A DNA stretch of 64,000 nucleotides from Morchella semilibera. Its lineage: Eukaryota > Ascomycota > Pezizomycetes > Pezizales > Morchellaceae. The number at the start of each line of letters is the position of its first letter. Position 1 is the stretch's first letter. The notes beneath the pieces were generated by a model, which saw only the letters and a program-made list of their open reading frames with translations, was not told the origin of the DNA and did not search any database. The translations under genes and the position numbers were made by a program. The stretch covers positions 186,001-250,000 of the forward strand of contig WBVU01000005.1 in the NCBI GenBank assembly GCA_009192285.1, in the 5' to 3' direction. Positions 22,293-32,584 of this stretch are shown here, in pieces.

Positions 22293-22949
22293 GTCGATGA
22301 TATGATGCTCGTGGTGGTGGTGTTGGGGGCGTTCTGTCTATAGGTTGAAACTGCTCTCTCCAGATATAACAATTCTCACTTTAAATGTTACCCCGCACCT
22401 AAAGGCCCGACGGGGTTGAAGGTCACGTGTGGTTGGTTGGCTTGCACGATTATCAAACAACCCCCTGCATGCCAAGCTGGCTAGCTACGCCTCAATACAA
22501 CTGAACCCCCCCGCCAACACACACACAAAAATCAATAGACTAGAAAGACTGGGTAGATTCAGAATATATCATTTTCCTTGAACGGTCCTCTAGGTAGTAG
22601 CCAAGCCCCAGAAGTAAAACCGGACTCGTTATGTATCTACCCGTACATACCCGAATATGCACTTGGGACTCCAAGCTTTGGTGTTACGGAATGACCACCA
22701 AAATAACTCCAGGGAAAAAAAACCAGTGCTTTTGCTCTACTTCCCCCTCAACAGCGTACATCTAGCCAAGCCACCTTGCCAAGATGCAATGATACGTCGC
22801 CAGAAGATTCCACCCCCCCCCCCATATTCATAGCAGCCTCTAATCTGATACCTCATGCCATTGCCGAAAGCTTCCCCCAGTTGATGATAGCTCCCTATTG
22901 AGACATCTTATAATACCCTACTCCAATTTATGATCTATGTGTGGAAATA
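22293..22949. other. Upstream flank of the ankyrin gene
   Basis: No other gene is seen. There is no strong TATA; a weak TTATATC lies about 70 bases upstream of the ATG on the minus strand. C tracts occur near 22508 and 22810. Confidence 0.45.
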
Positions 22950-23470
22950 TGCTTACCTGAGGCTGACTTTTGTGGCCGCTGAAGTCTGCCACCGAGCAGG
23001 GGTAATTTATTCACATTTGGTGAATCTTCATGTTAAGTGGTAAAGGCTAAGGGTTAACATATGCGCGTATCATAGGAAAAGGATAACCATGGCATTATAT
23101 GACTTCATGGGACCTTTATAAAGAAGTCGGTAAAGCTAAGCCACCCCGCTACCTCGAGGGCAGGGAGAGGAGGAGACATGCAGGACGGAGGATCTTCGCT
23201 TGTTTCACACCGCTGCTTTCAAGCCCACCCCCATATCTTTTTCTGCGATGTGCAAGAAGGGACAGGCTGCGCGCGCATAATGAATAAACACCAAAAATAG
23301 CGGTGGGAGATTTGGATGCCAACCCTAACCCTAGAAGGCGGAGCTGTATGAAAGTTTGCAGGGGTGACATGGGTTACAAAGCGGAGTAAGCATTGAGATT
23401 CATCTGCGGGGGGGTGTGGGGGGGGGATCCCCACGCTTACAGCTGCCGCCGCTGTGTGCGCAAAGCGGGC
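22950..23470 (+). repeat. Dispersed repeat T, copy 1 (contains telomere-like core)
   Basis: It is collinear with 53900-54460. Shared blocks include AAAGGATAACCAT, CAGGGAGAGGAGGAGAC, a GCTTCACAC-type block with CAAGCCCAYCCCCAT, CTAACCCTAACCCT..GAAGGCGGAG, ATGGGTTACAAAG and GATTCATC.GC.GGGGG. Both copies are on the plus strand and carry exactly two TTAGGG-type units at the same internal place. It is non-coding and of unknown type. Confidence 0.75.
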
Positions 23471-23477
23471 TTCACTA

Positions 23478-23929
23478 CGACAGGTAATGCATCGCAAATG
23501 GGTCCCGGAATGGATCCTTCGTGCCACATATTATGAATTGGCAAATGAATCCTAAATGCATCATGCAACAAAAGCATCCTAAATTCATCGGCATAAGCAT
23601 CCCAATCCCATTGGACGACTTTCCAATGAGGAAAGGGATCAGTAGAAGGATCGGTTAATGTATATGATCCAGAAATAGAAAACTATTTTGTGTTGGGGTT
23701 CGAACGGGAATGCTTCCACTGAGAAATTGAATATCTTTCCAACTAGGCTATCAATGGATATAATAATAATATGGTAATAGCCCTTATCTAGCGAGTCTAT
23801 AGCTATTCGACGAGTTTACCGATGCGTTTCCCGACGCCTTTGCTGATGCTTTTCCTGGTGCCTTTCCCAAAGTCGTCATGAAAGTCGTCATGCATACCGA
23901 TCAAGAGAGCCTTCGACAGCTAGTGCATC
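23478..23929 (-). mobile_element. tRNA-like (SINE-like) repeat, copy 1
   Basis: On the minus strand it has a pol III A box (TAGCCTAGTTGG, 23739-23750) and a B box (CCGTTCGAACCCC, 23695-23707) spaced as in tRNA genes. The ~75-base region is tRNA-like but has no convincing full cloverleaf. The element is collinear with 44045-44486. Both begin with a diverged and end with a good copy of GATGCATTACCTGTCG, so the family itself has short direct ends. A GGATCATATAYAT...GGAAAGTCGTC segment follows the tRNA-like part. Confidence 0.75.
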
Positions 23930-25714
23930 GAAGGATGGTTATTCATTCCGGTCGCTGTAGCCTGTATTCTCGGACTAGCGACCGCAATGGAGGTATCTTG
24001 GGGGGGGGGGGCAGCGCCCCCACACCCCCCGCCAGTGGGGCAAATAGTGTCTACTTATCAGGTAGAGCCTAACGTGCTTTGTGTTGCTGGAGATCCACAT
24101 TTTGTGCTCCCAGGAGGTGAGCGACCAGAGCTCAAGTGCCCGAATTATCCCGTTTCCGTTCCGGTTGTTTTTTCTTTTTTTTTGGGGGGGGGGGGAGGAT
24201 AGACCGTTTAAGCCAAATAGAAACAGAAAATCGCCGAATGTGGAAAAATCGGCATGTACTAGCCTGTGGTAGGTATAATACCCCCCATGATAGCATGCGT
24301 TTCTTTGAATTCATGTATTTAGTGGGTGCCGGTGCTGGTCTTTTTATTTCAAAAGGGGCCAGGTTTCTAGTCCTAGGACAAAATCGACCCTTCACCACCC
24401 GACATCATACATTAGGCAAACCTACAATTCTTAGCGGAGATTAGCCAAAAGGCCGGTGCACCTATATACACATAGCCCTGACCCCCACCCACCCCCTCCT
24501 CTTCTTTACCTAGCCTTTAATTAGGTGTCAAGGGGAAGGAGGGCGAGATTCGGTGGGCCCTTTCCGGTATGCGCGCGCGCATTCTGATCGTAGGAGTTTG
24601 TGTCCTCCACCGCAGTTCTGAAGGTTTTGATGTCTACAGCGCTAATATCATCTTCCGCGGTCGTCTCGCCCGGCGTAGCCTAGACAGCAGCTATTCTCAA
24701 CATGTTGGCGGAATACCTCCACTGATGGTCTTCGACCAAAGGCAAAGTGGTCCCGGAGAACCTTCGTATATACTGCAAAAATATACTTAAGATGGGGCTC
24801 GCAAACCCGATTGTTGGGTAGGCCTTGGTGACTTGTAGCCTATTGGTTTGTATTCGTAGTATGAGCTTCATACTAGACCCGTCTCGACGTACTCGCTAAA
24901 GTTGGGAGCGATAGAGAACCGCTCGGATCCACGCCCGCCGGCTCGGTAAAATACCCAACGACGCATAAGGTCTCCACTAAGAACAAGTGCGCGGACAAAC
25001 CGCCTTGTTGACTGTTCTTGGATCATCAGTCTCACAATACCGGCCAGCTCGACCATTAAGCTAAGAGGTTGCGTATTCTACATAGAATTTTTGAGCTCTC
25101 CAAAAACGAGAATGCCAGACCAACCCAGAGGCATGCAGGCGGGTTTGTTGTATAAAAGGGTCCCTGGTTTGGGCCTGACCATCATACATCAGCAAAAGAC
25201 TGGGTCTCTCGTCTTGCTGCGCCCTGAGGCCGCTCGCCCAATTTCTGTGCGGACCCTGGTTGGCCTACGTAATTACGCCCCGCAGTCGGCGTGAGAGTTT
25301 AGACAGTACGGTGCTGTTTCCCCCCACTCATATTACCTTATCACCACTACTTTCTTGTTACAAAAGCCAAGGTGCTGTACAGTCATCTTGGAACGATTTT
25401 CTGCCCGCTGCAAAACACCTAGTTATGCAACTGACCCTAGCCCGACCACCAACACCCCACCAGAAAGGGGTATAATTGTATAACGCTCCGAAATCAAAAA
25501 CATCATGTATCCATCATTAAAATTACAAAAGAAAAGAAAATGAGGGAGAGAACAGCAACAAAAGCAAGGAAAAAGAGAGTGGGGACTGCAAGAAAAGAAA
25601 CGAAATCGAGAGGGGGGGAGGGGAGGGGAGGGACGGGCAGCAAAAAATAAACGCAAAGAGAGAGGAGAGGGCGGGCGGAAGACGGGAATAAAAGAAACAC
25701 TAGTAAGAAACCCC
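23930..25714. other. Intergenic; pyrimidine-rich 3' flank of the TPR-CHAT gene at its right end
   Basis: No supported gene. There are G runs at 24000-24011 and 24183-24195. The stretch 24208-24275 resembles 1539-1612. From about 25548 to 25700 the plus strand is almost pure purine, so the 3' end of the minus-strand TPR-CHAT transcript would be CU-rich. Confidence 0.5.
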
Positions 25715-28700
25715 TTACGCTCCGTTGTGAATGAACGGCGCCCAATCCAACACCCTCCCCATCTGACGATCCTCCACGCCCCTGGCCTTCACAACAGCAT
25801 CATGCAGAGCCCTAGCCACACTGCGTCCCTCCATGACATTCTGGTAGAACCTCTCCGCAACCGCCACACAAACATTATCTCGCCCCTCCCACATCGTCCC
25901 CACAACGTGTCGGAAGCCCGCCATCTGGAAGGCGGCAGCTAGCGTGATCCCTTCGTCCACCAACAAGCTGTCCCCGGTCTGGGCCGTCGAGCACGCTGAG
26001 AGATAGGCTACCACTGCGCATCCGCCCTTTGCAGCCACATCAGCAACGGTGAGCCGTCCACCGTGCAGTAACAGTCCACCACTACTGGGATCCTGGGCGC
26101 TGATGACACCATGGCAGGCAAAATGGACGGCCTGGCAGTCGCTGAGGGACGACAGCACCTCTGGAACCTTGGGGTGCTCCATGAGCTTGGTCGCCACACC
26201 GACGGGCTTTACGATCTCGACAATCCGCTCCAACTCCTTCGTCACACCCTTGAGATCACTCTGGCCTTCGGTCGTCGGCATCGAGACAAGTAACAGATCC
26301 TTTATTGGGCCCGCTGGCTCGGGCTTCTGGCGGGAGTACTGTAGCGCCTTGATGCTTGGTGTGTACGAGGACACGACACGACTTATGGTATTCTTGGTGG
26401 ATCCCTTGGTGTGATGGCCAGCGGCGTGGAAAGGGGCGAGCCCCAGTGGGCCCGTACCGATCCACCAAATATGTGGCAGCTCAGCCCCCGGGGCAGGCGG
26501 GCCGTCGATGCCGATAGCGGTGAGGACGGGAGAAACAACAACATTCCATAGCCAGATCAGTAGCTTCTGCATCTTCTTTGTGCGAACAGCGTAGGTGGGT
26601 ACACCGCCCTTCACGAGATCCTTTACACTGCCTAGGAGTTCCACTGCTCTGTTGGAGTCCCATTTCTCAAGTGCAACGCTCCTAATGGCGGCGCTGGTGA
26701 CTATGATTGCGTCACAGTGGATCACACTTGCGTTAACCACAACTATAGGCCCAGGGGTGGCGAGGGCCATGAGACTCTCTCCGCTCGGCGACCTCAAGAA
26801 GCCTTCATACCCTGACAGACCCCTTACGGTCTGCAGTACTTCCTCCATCCTGGCCATCACAATCTTACGCCGGGCCATCACATTGTCAGGACCAAGTTGT
26901 TGCCATCCTTCTGCATGGGCTGGTGCAGCAAGCCTGTCCTCCATTTCTCTCCGCAATTCCCAAAGCTCCCGGCACAGGTCAGGGTGGTCAGACTGCAGGT
27001 CTGTCATGTCGCTGCGGCAGTCTATAATGAACCCCGCAATAATCCCACGACCCAGCTCAAGCAACTTGAGCGCGTGTTTGGCCCCTTTTCCAACCAGCAG
27101 AGCGCAGGTAGCTGCCCGTGAGGCAATACCAGTGAGCATCGCCAACAGCCGCTGCTGGTCTACACGTGAGAGGAACGGCAAGCTGACCTGCGGCATGAGG
27201 CTCACGCAAGCCTCGTACAGAGCTGCTGCGTCGGTGAACCTCTTAGAACTCATATAAACATGTCCCACCCGCTGTGCGGCGCGGATGCGTACTAGTGGCG
27301 GGGCGGAGATGGTGTTCCATGCGTCAAGAAAGGATTGGTGCGATAACTTCCCGTCCGGCCCCTCGTTCTGCTTTGCCCGGTAGCGCAGGAGATAACATCG
27401 CCCCAGATCATCTAGGACCTCCCCTTGGGCTGGAGTCTCGACGTTGGTGCCACCGCTAGCAGGCTTCAAGGAGAGAATGGCATAATTTAAGGAGAGGATG
27501 GCTGAGTCAATATCGGTGAGCTGCTTAGTATGGCGGAAGCGTGCGCGGAGGAACCTTCCGAAGCGGAGAAGTACTCCGAGGCGTCCTACATTGTATTGCC
27601 CTTCCTCGTCGCTCACGGCCGTACTGGCAAGACCTATTGCCCGCTGGAGGTCGACAAAGAGGATTGGGAGGGTAGTGTAGCGGAGGTAGAGGGCGTCGGC
27701 TAGAATGATCTCGAAGCGGAGTGGTCCACCAAGGCTGCCACTCGTGGCGGTGTCAGAGGCGTCCATGCACAACTCGCCGAGGGTTATGGCAGCGTTGAGG
27801 TCGTCCATTGCGGGTTTGCCGACGCGGCGAAAGCGGTCGATGAGGCGCTGGCAGAGCCGTCCGACGAACCTGGGGCGCTCTCGATGTCCCACAGGTATAA
27901 GGTCGACTGCTTGCCGCGCTACCGAAATGCTCATGTCTATATCCTCCATTGCGCCTAGTCTGTTGTACCGACTCATGAGGTATCCGGATAGGATGTTGAG
28001 GGCACATGCATGAACCATGTCGTCCTCTGGGCCTTCCAAAACACCTCCGTGACAGTGTTCCACCGCTTTCTCGAGATCCGCTGGGTCTCCCGTTCTATCA
28101 TACCGATGCCAGTGCCACTGCGAAAGACTCACACGCCCAAATGCAACTACATCACGCTCGCCCGGTGGGACCCTTGCCAGCTCATCCGTGCAATCCTCGA
28201 TGTTCTTGGCGACTGACAGTATCCAATCGGGCCCATCCAAGGACCGCTGCATCTGCTGTTGGGAAGACATGAAAACCTTCACATGCTGCCTAGTGTGGCT
28301 GCTACCCCCACATGACATCTTAAGCAAAGTCTTGCAATTTTCGATCGCCCGGTCCCGATCCTCGCTAGGAACCCCCTCGCCCCGAAACTTGTACATAGAC
28401 CAGCAGCCAAGCTCTGCCAGCCTGGTTGCATATGCTGGGTCATCCTTCGGTGTCCGTTTCAGTTCCTCCTCATCGCAACGTTTCCCATCTGTCAGATCCT
28501 TATCATTCTTACAGAGTAAATATCGTATTATAAGTAGATCCCTGAGACAAGCAAACTTGCCGGTTTGGTAATGGCTGGTCTTGGAGTCCACCCCCATGAC
28601 CCGCTGGCACACCGCAATGGCGGCATCGAGGTCCACTTTCTGGCCGCTACAAGCAAACTTCTGCGTATGGAGATAGCTAAGAGACATCATGAAATGGAAA

Positions 28701-31120
28701 TATAGTAGACTGCCATCCTCCTCCATTCCTTCCCACGCCATTGTAGCCAGCTCGATTGCCCTGTCTAGGTCCGAGTGCCCCCTCGCTTGCTGCGGGTATC
28801 GCACGGAGTAGTAGTAGGCCAGGGCAATCCGCATCTTGGGAATACAACCACTAGAGCCGGCCCCTTGTAAGGCCATCGCAGCAGTCAGACTCATCTCACC
28901 ATAGGTCAGGGCACTATCGAGGTCCGCCAGGTCCTCCAGCATCCTGTAACGGCTGAAATAGCAGGTGGCCAAACGCTGCACACGCCGGACATACGACCAA
29001 CCCACAGGCTCGGTCACGGTGACAACAACCTCCATCTTTTTCACCGCGAGTGCTATGTCTGCGGTGTTGCCCAACGTTTTGGATCGCATCATGAGGTGCC
29101 CACTGAGGATGTACAGGCGGTCAACATACAACTCGGGCTCCTCGTCCGGATCAATAACCTCCAGTGAAGCCTCTACATAGGCCACTGGGTCCACCCCGAA
29201 GCCAATAGCTGACAATTTAGACTCTAGGTCAGCTAGCTGCGCCACTATATTGTTTCGCATACAAGCCATGGGTAGCCGGCCAAGCAACACGGAAGCAATG
29301 TCCTTCGCCTCAACCAGACTTTGGCGTTCACCGGCTATGCGCGCATAGGTAATAAATAGACTCCACATAGGCAAAAGCATAAACAATGGTAGTTTTCCCT
29401 TATTTTCGACAGCCCCGAGCACTATATTTGACCACCTAATTCCTTCCTCTGCATCACCCCCAAAGTCCGTAGCCAGACATCTCATATGGGCAACCTCTAA
29501 GCGAAGGCGGATGTCCTCGAGGACGGGGTATACCTTTTCTTCGGTGGAATCGAGCACAGCCTCGATAGCGGCCGCAGAGGTATCCAGGTCCCCCAGAGCC
29601 CTACTGGTCTTATAGCGGGTAGCATGGTATCTCGCCAATATTCTCCAGAGCATTGAGTCGTTGGCGCTTAGACCCGTCAGTTCGGTCAGATACGTGATAG
29701 CCATGTTCAACTCTGCCACCTCCCGTGTAGCCATGAATCGGTAATTATGCATATAGCTCAAGGCGAGTAAAAACGAACTTCGACTTTCTCCGCTCTCTGT
29801 TGTCAGGACCCCAGTCAAATATCCCACCGCAATCTCCAGATGTTCCGCCTTCCGCGTAGGTGGGTAGCACCCTTCGTACCAACTACTTAAATCCTTCAGC
29901 GTAGATACCTCTTCTCCTTTGATGTTTATAGCTAATTCCCCACTCAATAGCAGGTCTGCGCCGGTAGGGTTGCCCTGCATCCTCATGATCTGACACATGC
30001 TCACGAGCGGGATCAGCCGAAGAAAACCGGGGAAAAGGTGGAGGCATGACTCGGTGTATTGCAGGGCGAGGCCTAAGCATGTGGGGTCCTCCGTGGACTT
30101 GTAGCGGAGAAAGAAGAGTTGACCGAGTATGAAAAGGGTAGGGTCGTGGTGCGGGTGAGTAGGGGGTATGAGCGAAAGAGCGTGGGTGACTTCTTCGACG
30201 GTAAGGGTTTGCCAGGAACGGCCCTGCAACGAGGAGAAAGTGTAGATCAATGCAGGCCGGTTAACGGTGGTCTCTAGGGCGGTGCCTGTGGTGTCTCCAC
30301 ATGGGGTTTGTCCACACTCCTGTACTGCAGGGACTGCATTTTGGGCCTCCGCAGAAAGTGCTCTCTCTGCGACGATTCCGCTACCTGAGAGGCTTGACAC
30401 TTTGGTATCGGGCTCCGTCGGCATGCATGAACTGGGCTGGGCGGGCCCTGTGGGGTCCTCGAGCTGCTTAACGGGTGGCGCGGCTGACGGGGCACAGTCA
30501 TTCGCACTACTGCCACCCACTGCATCTTCTATACTCCCGCCTCCCAACCCTGATGACCCCGTCACCTCCCTCACTAAAAATGTCAGCCTGAACCCTTGGC
30601 ATCCTAAGAGGGACCCCCCTGCCACTTTAATCTCTGAGCTCCTACCTATCCTCAGCAAGATGGGATACTCAGCCTTATCGGCGACGCTCGCGAACTCTGG
30701 GAGATCTGACAGAGCGTTTTTGCGGCGCATGATGTTGAGCTCCTGCAGGAAGAGCCCCATCCCAATCTCAACCCTAGCCCGCTCTCCCTCATCGGGAAAC
30801 CATCTGGCGATGGCCTTGCCCCGCGGGGATTGTCTGAGCTCATCGAGTCTGGTGCTCACAGGATCCACCTCAAAGTCAGCGGCAGCGTAGTCGGTCTCGT
30901 CGTCTGCTGTCGCTTGGGGTTCCGTGAGCGGCACCATGGAGTTGTTTGTGACAGAACGATTACCTGCAGGTAGCATTTCCCCCGAGCCCAAATCGTCCCC
31001 TGTAGAGGAATCCATCGCTGGCAGTAGCGACTGGCACGTTGGTGGGTGTGGTTGGTCGATTGTATCAGTAGAAGTCAAAGTACGAATGCTGGTATATGTG
31101 AGATTGTTGGCAGGCTGCAC
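25715..31120 (-). CDS. TPR-array CHAT-domain protein (caspase-like), 1801 aa
   Basis: A single exon. The N-terminal ~250 residues are low-complexity and Ser/Pro-rich. Residues ~270-1400 are helical repeats of TPR type with recurring patterns such as LxxYxxSRYxxxGxxxDLDxAIxxAxxAV, where each unit notes one category of co-occurring short helices. The last ~320 residues are a CHAT domain: VHFACHG places the catalytic His at residue 1670 and LSACSTA the catalytic Cys at 1710, followed by a conserved GMxGFRHVVGTMW-like block (here QMAGFRHVVGTMW). Both dyad residues are present, so it is probably an active cysteine protease of the caspase/separase clan. In bacteria TPR-CHAT proteins act as defence proteases (for example Craspase, which pairs with a type III CRISPR effector). 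In basidiomycetes and ascomycetes they are numerous and mostly unstudied. ATG 31120 is the first in-frame start; a second Met (MDSSTGDD) lies 35 codons in. A TATATAAA sits 54 bases upstream. Confidence 0.93.
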   Translation of the reverse strand: MQPANNLTYTSIRTLTSTDTIDQPHPPTCQSLLPAMDSSTGDDLGSGEMLPAGNRSVTNNSMVPLTEPQATADDETDYAAADFEVDPVSTRLDELRQSPRGKAIARWFPDEGERARVEIGMGLFLQELNIMRRKNALSDLPEFASVADKAEYPILLRIGRSSEIKVAGGSLLGCQGFRLTFLVREVTGSSGLGGGSIEDAVGGSSANDCAPSAAPPVKQLEDPTGPAQPSSCMPTEPDTKVSSLSGSGIVAERALSAEAQNAVPAVQECGQTPCGDTTGTALETTVNRPALIYTFSSLQGRSWQTLTVEEVTHALSLIPPTHPHHDPTLFILGQLFFLRYKSTEDPTCLGLALQYTESCLHLFPGFLRLIPLVSMCQIMRMQGNPTGADLLLSGELAINIKGEEVSTLKDLSSWYEGCYPPTRKAEHLEIAVGYLTGVLTTESGESRSSFLLALSYMHNYRFMATREVAELNMAITYLTELTGLSANDSMLWRILARYHATRYKTSRALGDLDTSAAAIEAVLDSTEEKVYPVLEDIRLRLEVAHMRCLATDFGGDAEEGIRWSNIVLGAVENKGKLPLFMLLPMWSLFITYARIAGERQSLVEAKDIASVLLGRLPMACMRNNIVAQLADLESKLSAIGFGVDPVAYVEASLEVIDPDEEPELYVDRLYILSGHLMMRSKTLGNTADIALAVKKMEVVVTVTEPVGWSYVRRVQRLATCYFSRYRMLEDLADLDSALTYGEMSLTAAMALQGAGSSGCIPKMRIALAYYYSVRYPQQARGHSDLDRAIELATMAWEGMEEDGSLLYFHFMMSLSYLHTQKFACSGQKVDLDAAIAVCQRVMGVDSKTSHYQTGKFACLRDLLIIRYLLCKNDKDLTDGKRCDEEELKRTPKDDPAYATRLAELGCWSMYKFRGEGVPSEDRDRAIENCKTLLKMSCGGSSHTRQHVKVFMSSQQQMQRSLDGPDWILSVAKNIEDCTDELARVPPGERDVVAFGRVSLSQWHWHRYDRTGDPADLEKAVEHCHGGVLEGPEDDMVHACALNILSGYLMSRYNRLGAMEDIDMSISVARQAVDLIPVGHRERPRFVGRLCQRLIDRFRRVGKPAMDDLNAAITLGELCMDASDTATSGSLGGPLRFEIILADALYLRYTTLPILFVDLQRAIGLASTAVSDEEGQYNVGRLGVLLRFGRFLRARFRHTKQLTDIDSAILSLNYAILSLKPASGGTNVETPAQGEVLDDLGRCYLLRYRAKQNEGPDGKLSHQSFLDAWNTISAPPLVRIRAAQRVGHVYMSSKRFTDAAALYEACVSLMPQVSLPFLSRVDQQRLLAMLTGIASRAATCALLVGKGAKHALKLLELGRGIIAGFIIDCRSDMTDLQSDHPDLCRELWELRREMEDRLAAPAHAEGWQQLGPDNVMARRKIVMARMEEVLQTVRGLSGYEGFLRSPSGESLMALATPGPIVVVNASVIHCDAIIVTSAAIRSVALEKWDSNRAVELLGSVKDLVKGGVPTYAVRTKKMQKLLIWLWNVVVSPVLTAIGIDGPPAPGAELPHIWWIGTGPLGLAPFHAAGHHTKGSTKNTISRVVSSYTPSIKALQYSRQKPEPAGPIKDLLLVSMPTTEGQSDLKGVTKELERIVEIVKPVGVATKLMEHPKVPEVLSSLSDCQAVHFACHGVISAQDPSSGGLLLHGGRLTVADVAAKGGCAVVAYLSACSTAQTGDSLLVDEGITLAAAFQMAGFRHVVGTMWEGRDNVCVAVAERFYQNVMEGRSVARALHDAVVKARGVEDRQMGRVLDWAPFIHNGA

Positions 31121-31173
31121 ATCCGTAGGTAGAGAGACTAGTACAGAAGGACAAGAGGGGTGTCTCTATGTGC

Positions 31174-31181
31174 TTTATATA
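31174..31181 (-). promoter_or_regulatory. TATA box of the TPR-CHAT gene
   Basis: TATATAAA on the minus strand lies 54 bases upstream of the ATG at 31120, leaving room for a short leader. This position supports the upstream of the two possible start codons. Confidence 0.55.
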
Positions 31182-31189
31182 CACTGGTA

Positions 31190-32311
31190 ATGTTACTGAG
31201 GGGCAGGGGCGGGGGTGGGAGGAGGCGAGGCACGGCAACACCCTGCAGCAGGCTAGGCTGAGCATATCGCCCACAATACCTGGCGCGTATGTCACTCATA
31301 CCATAAAAGTTAAAGGCTACCACAGGGATGTTATTCAAAATCTACTCGCTACCATCCATAAGAACAGGAAAATGTAGATGCCAACGACGAGGATAACCCC
31401 TATGGGGCCAAGACAACTCTCCATACAAATTGTCCCCTCCTCCGTCACTCCCATTTCCAGGTCCTTATGGCGGATAGCGAGTACCTGGGAGTAAGGGTAA
31501 GTACTGGGACGCCTATTTGGGGGGATTTCAAAAAGTAAGTGCCCGCAAAAGGACCCGATTGGGCAGATGGATACAGCTTTTTGACAAAATAACACTTGGG
31601 AGACAAGCAGGTATTTAGATAGTGTGTCCTGCAGTTCCTACATCACAACCCCCTCAACCTCTCTTTCACTCTGATCTTTCTTAAACTTCACCATGGCCTT
31701 TTTGATGGCCTCAAATCGCTATTTAGATGAAGTTAGAGCTATGTAGTACTTATTCTGTTCTACCTCCGGGAAAAGTTTAGATTTTCTTCAATGAAAATAT
31801 GTGAAATGTCTCTGTACCTCTTTCCCCCATACAAATCTTGGATGCCTTTGGTCGCTACCCATACAAATTTACCCAACCGACCTAGGTGTCTCGGTATCGA
31901 AGGTGCACACCCGGTACATATTGACGTGCCTCTGGTTGGTCAATATCCCTGCTGCGGCGCAGAGACGAATGACTCGCAGGTCCATGAAGATTCCGCCTCT
32001 GACCGTTACTGCATGCGGTCTTTCTGTGTGCATGCAATATCAGTCGTGTTTCGAAACGCTATGGAGCTGCCAGCACGTATTATCACTACTCTAGTGTCCT
32101 GACGTTTTTCACTGTGACTAATATTGCATACCATACAAAAATATGCCAAGCCCCCTATGTTTGGTGCATGTATGTACAGGCGACCCAGTTCAAAAAACAT
32201 CAGGAAACTACGAGTACTCTTGCCACTGAAATCCCTTCGGATTCTAACTGGTAGTCAGCAATCATTGTGATTTGACGTTTGGTTGTAGTTAAGGTTCGGT
32301 GTTTACTTTAT
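31190..32311. other. Intergenic with parts of a foldback repeat
   Basis: No supported gene. The segment 32018-32145 contains the two arms of the GCATGCAATAT..AGTCGTGTTT motif seen at 8448-8537, but in inside-out order, so it may be two abutting remnants. Confidence 0.45.
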
Positions 32312-32584
32312 TAGAGACTTTTAGCCACGGGTGTAGAAGGGCAACAAACAAAAAATTATTAATTCCCAAGACCATGCTGCATGCGTTTGCCCCTTGGCCC
32401 GCATAGGGACCCACAAGCACCCCGAGAAGGAAACCACAGGCATAAGGATTGAATATATCTCCATGCGTATGTTTAAGCCCTGTACTTGAAAATATTATAT
32501 CACATCCTCCTTGCATCCAACTTGCATGTCTTGGAAGTCTTGGGAATAAATAATTTTTTGTTCGTTGATGGCTAAAAGACTCTA
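32312..32584. mobile_element. MITE with TAGAGACTTTTAGCCA ends
   Basis: Left arm TAGAGACTTTTAGCCA and right arm TGGCTAAAAGACTCTA are complements with one mismatch. Further in, ACAAAAAATTATTAATTCCC pairs with GGGAATAAATAATTTTTTGT. Total length is about 273 bp and it is non-coding. Only one copy was seen in the window. Confidence 0.75.

Noticed and set aside
26595-27257. 220-codon plus-strand open frame
   Set aside because: It lies wholly antisense to the TPR-CHAT gene, whose frame carries the protein features.
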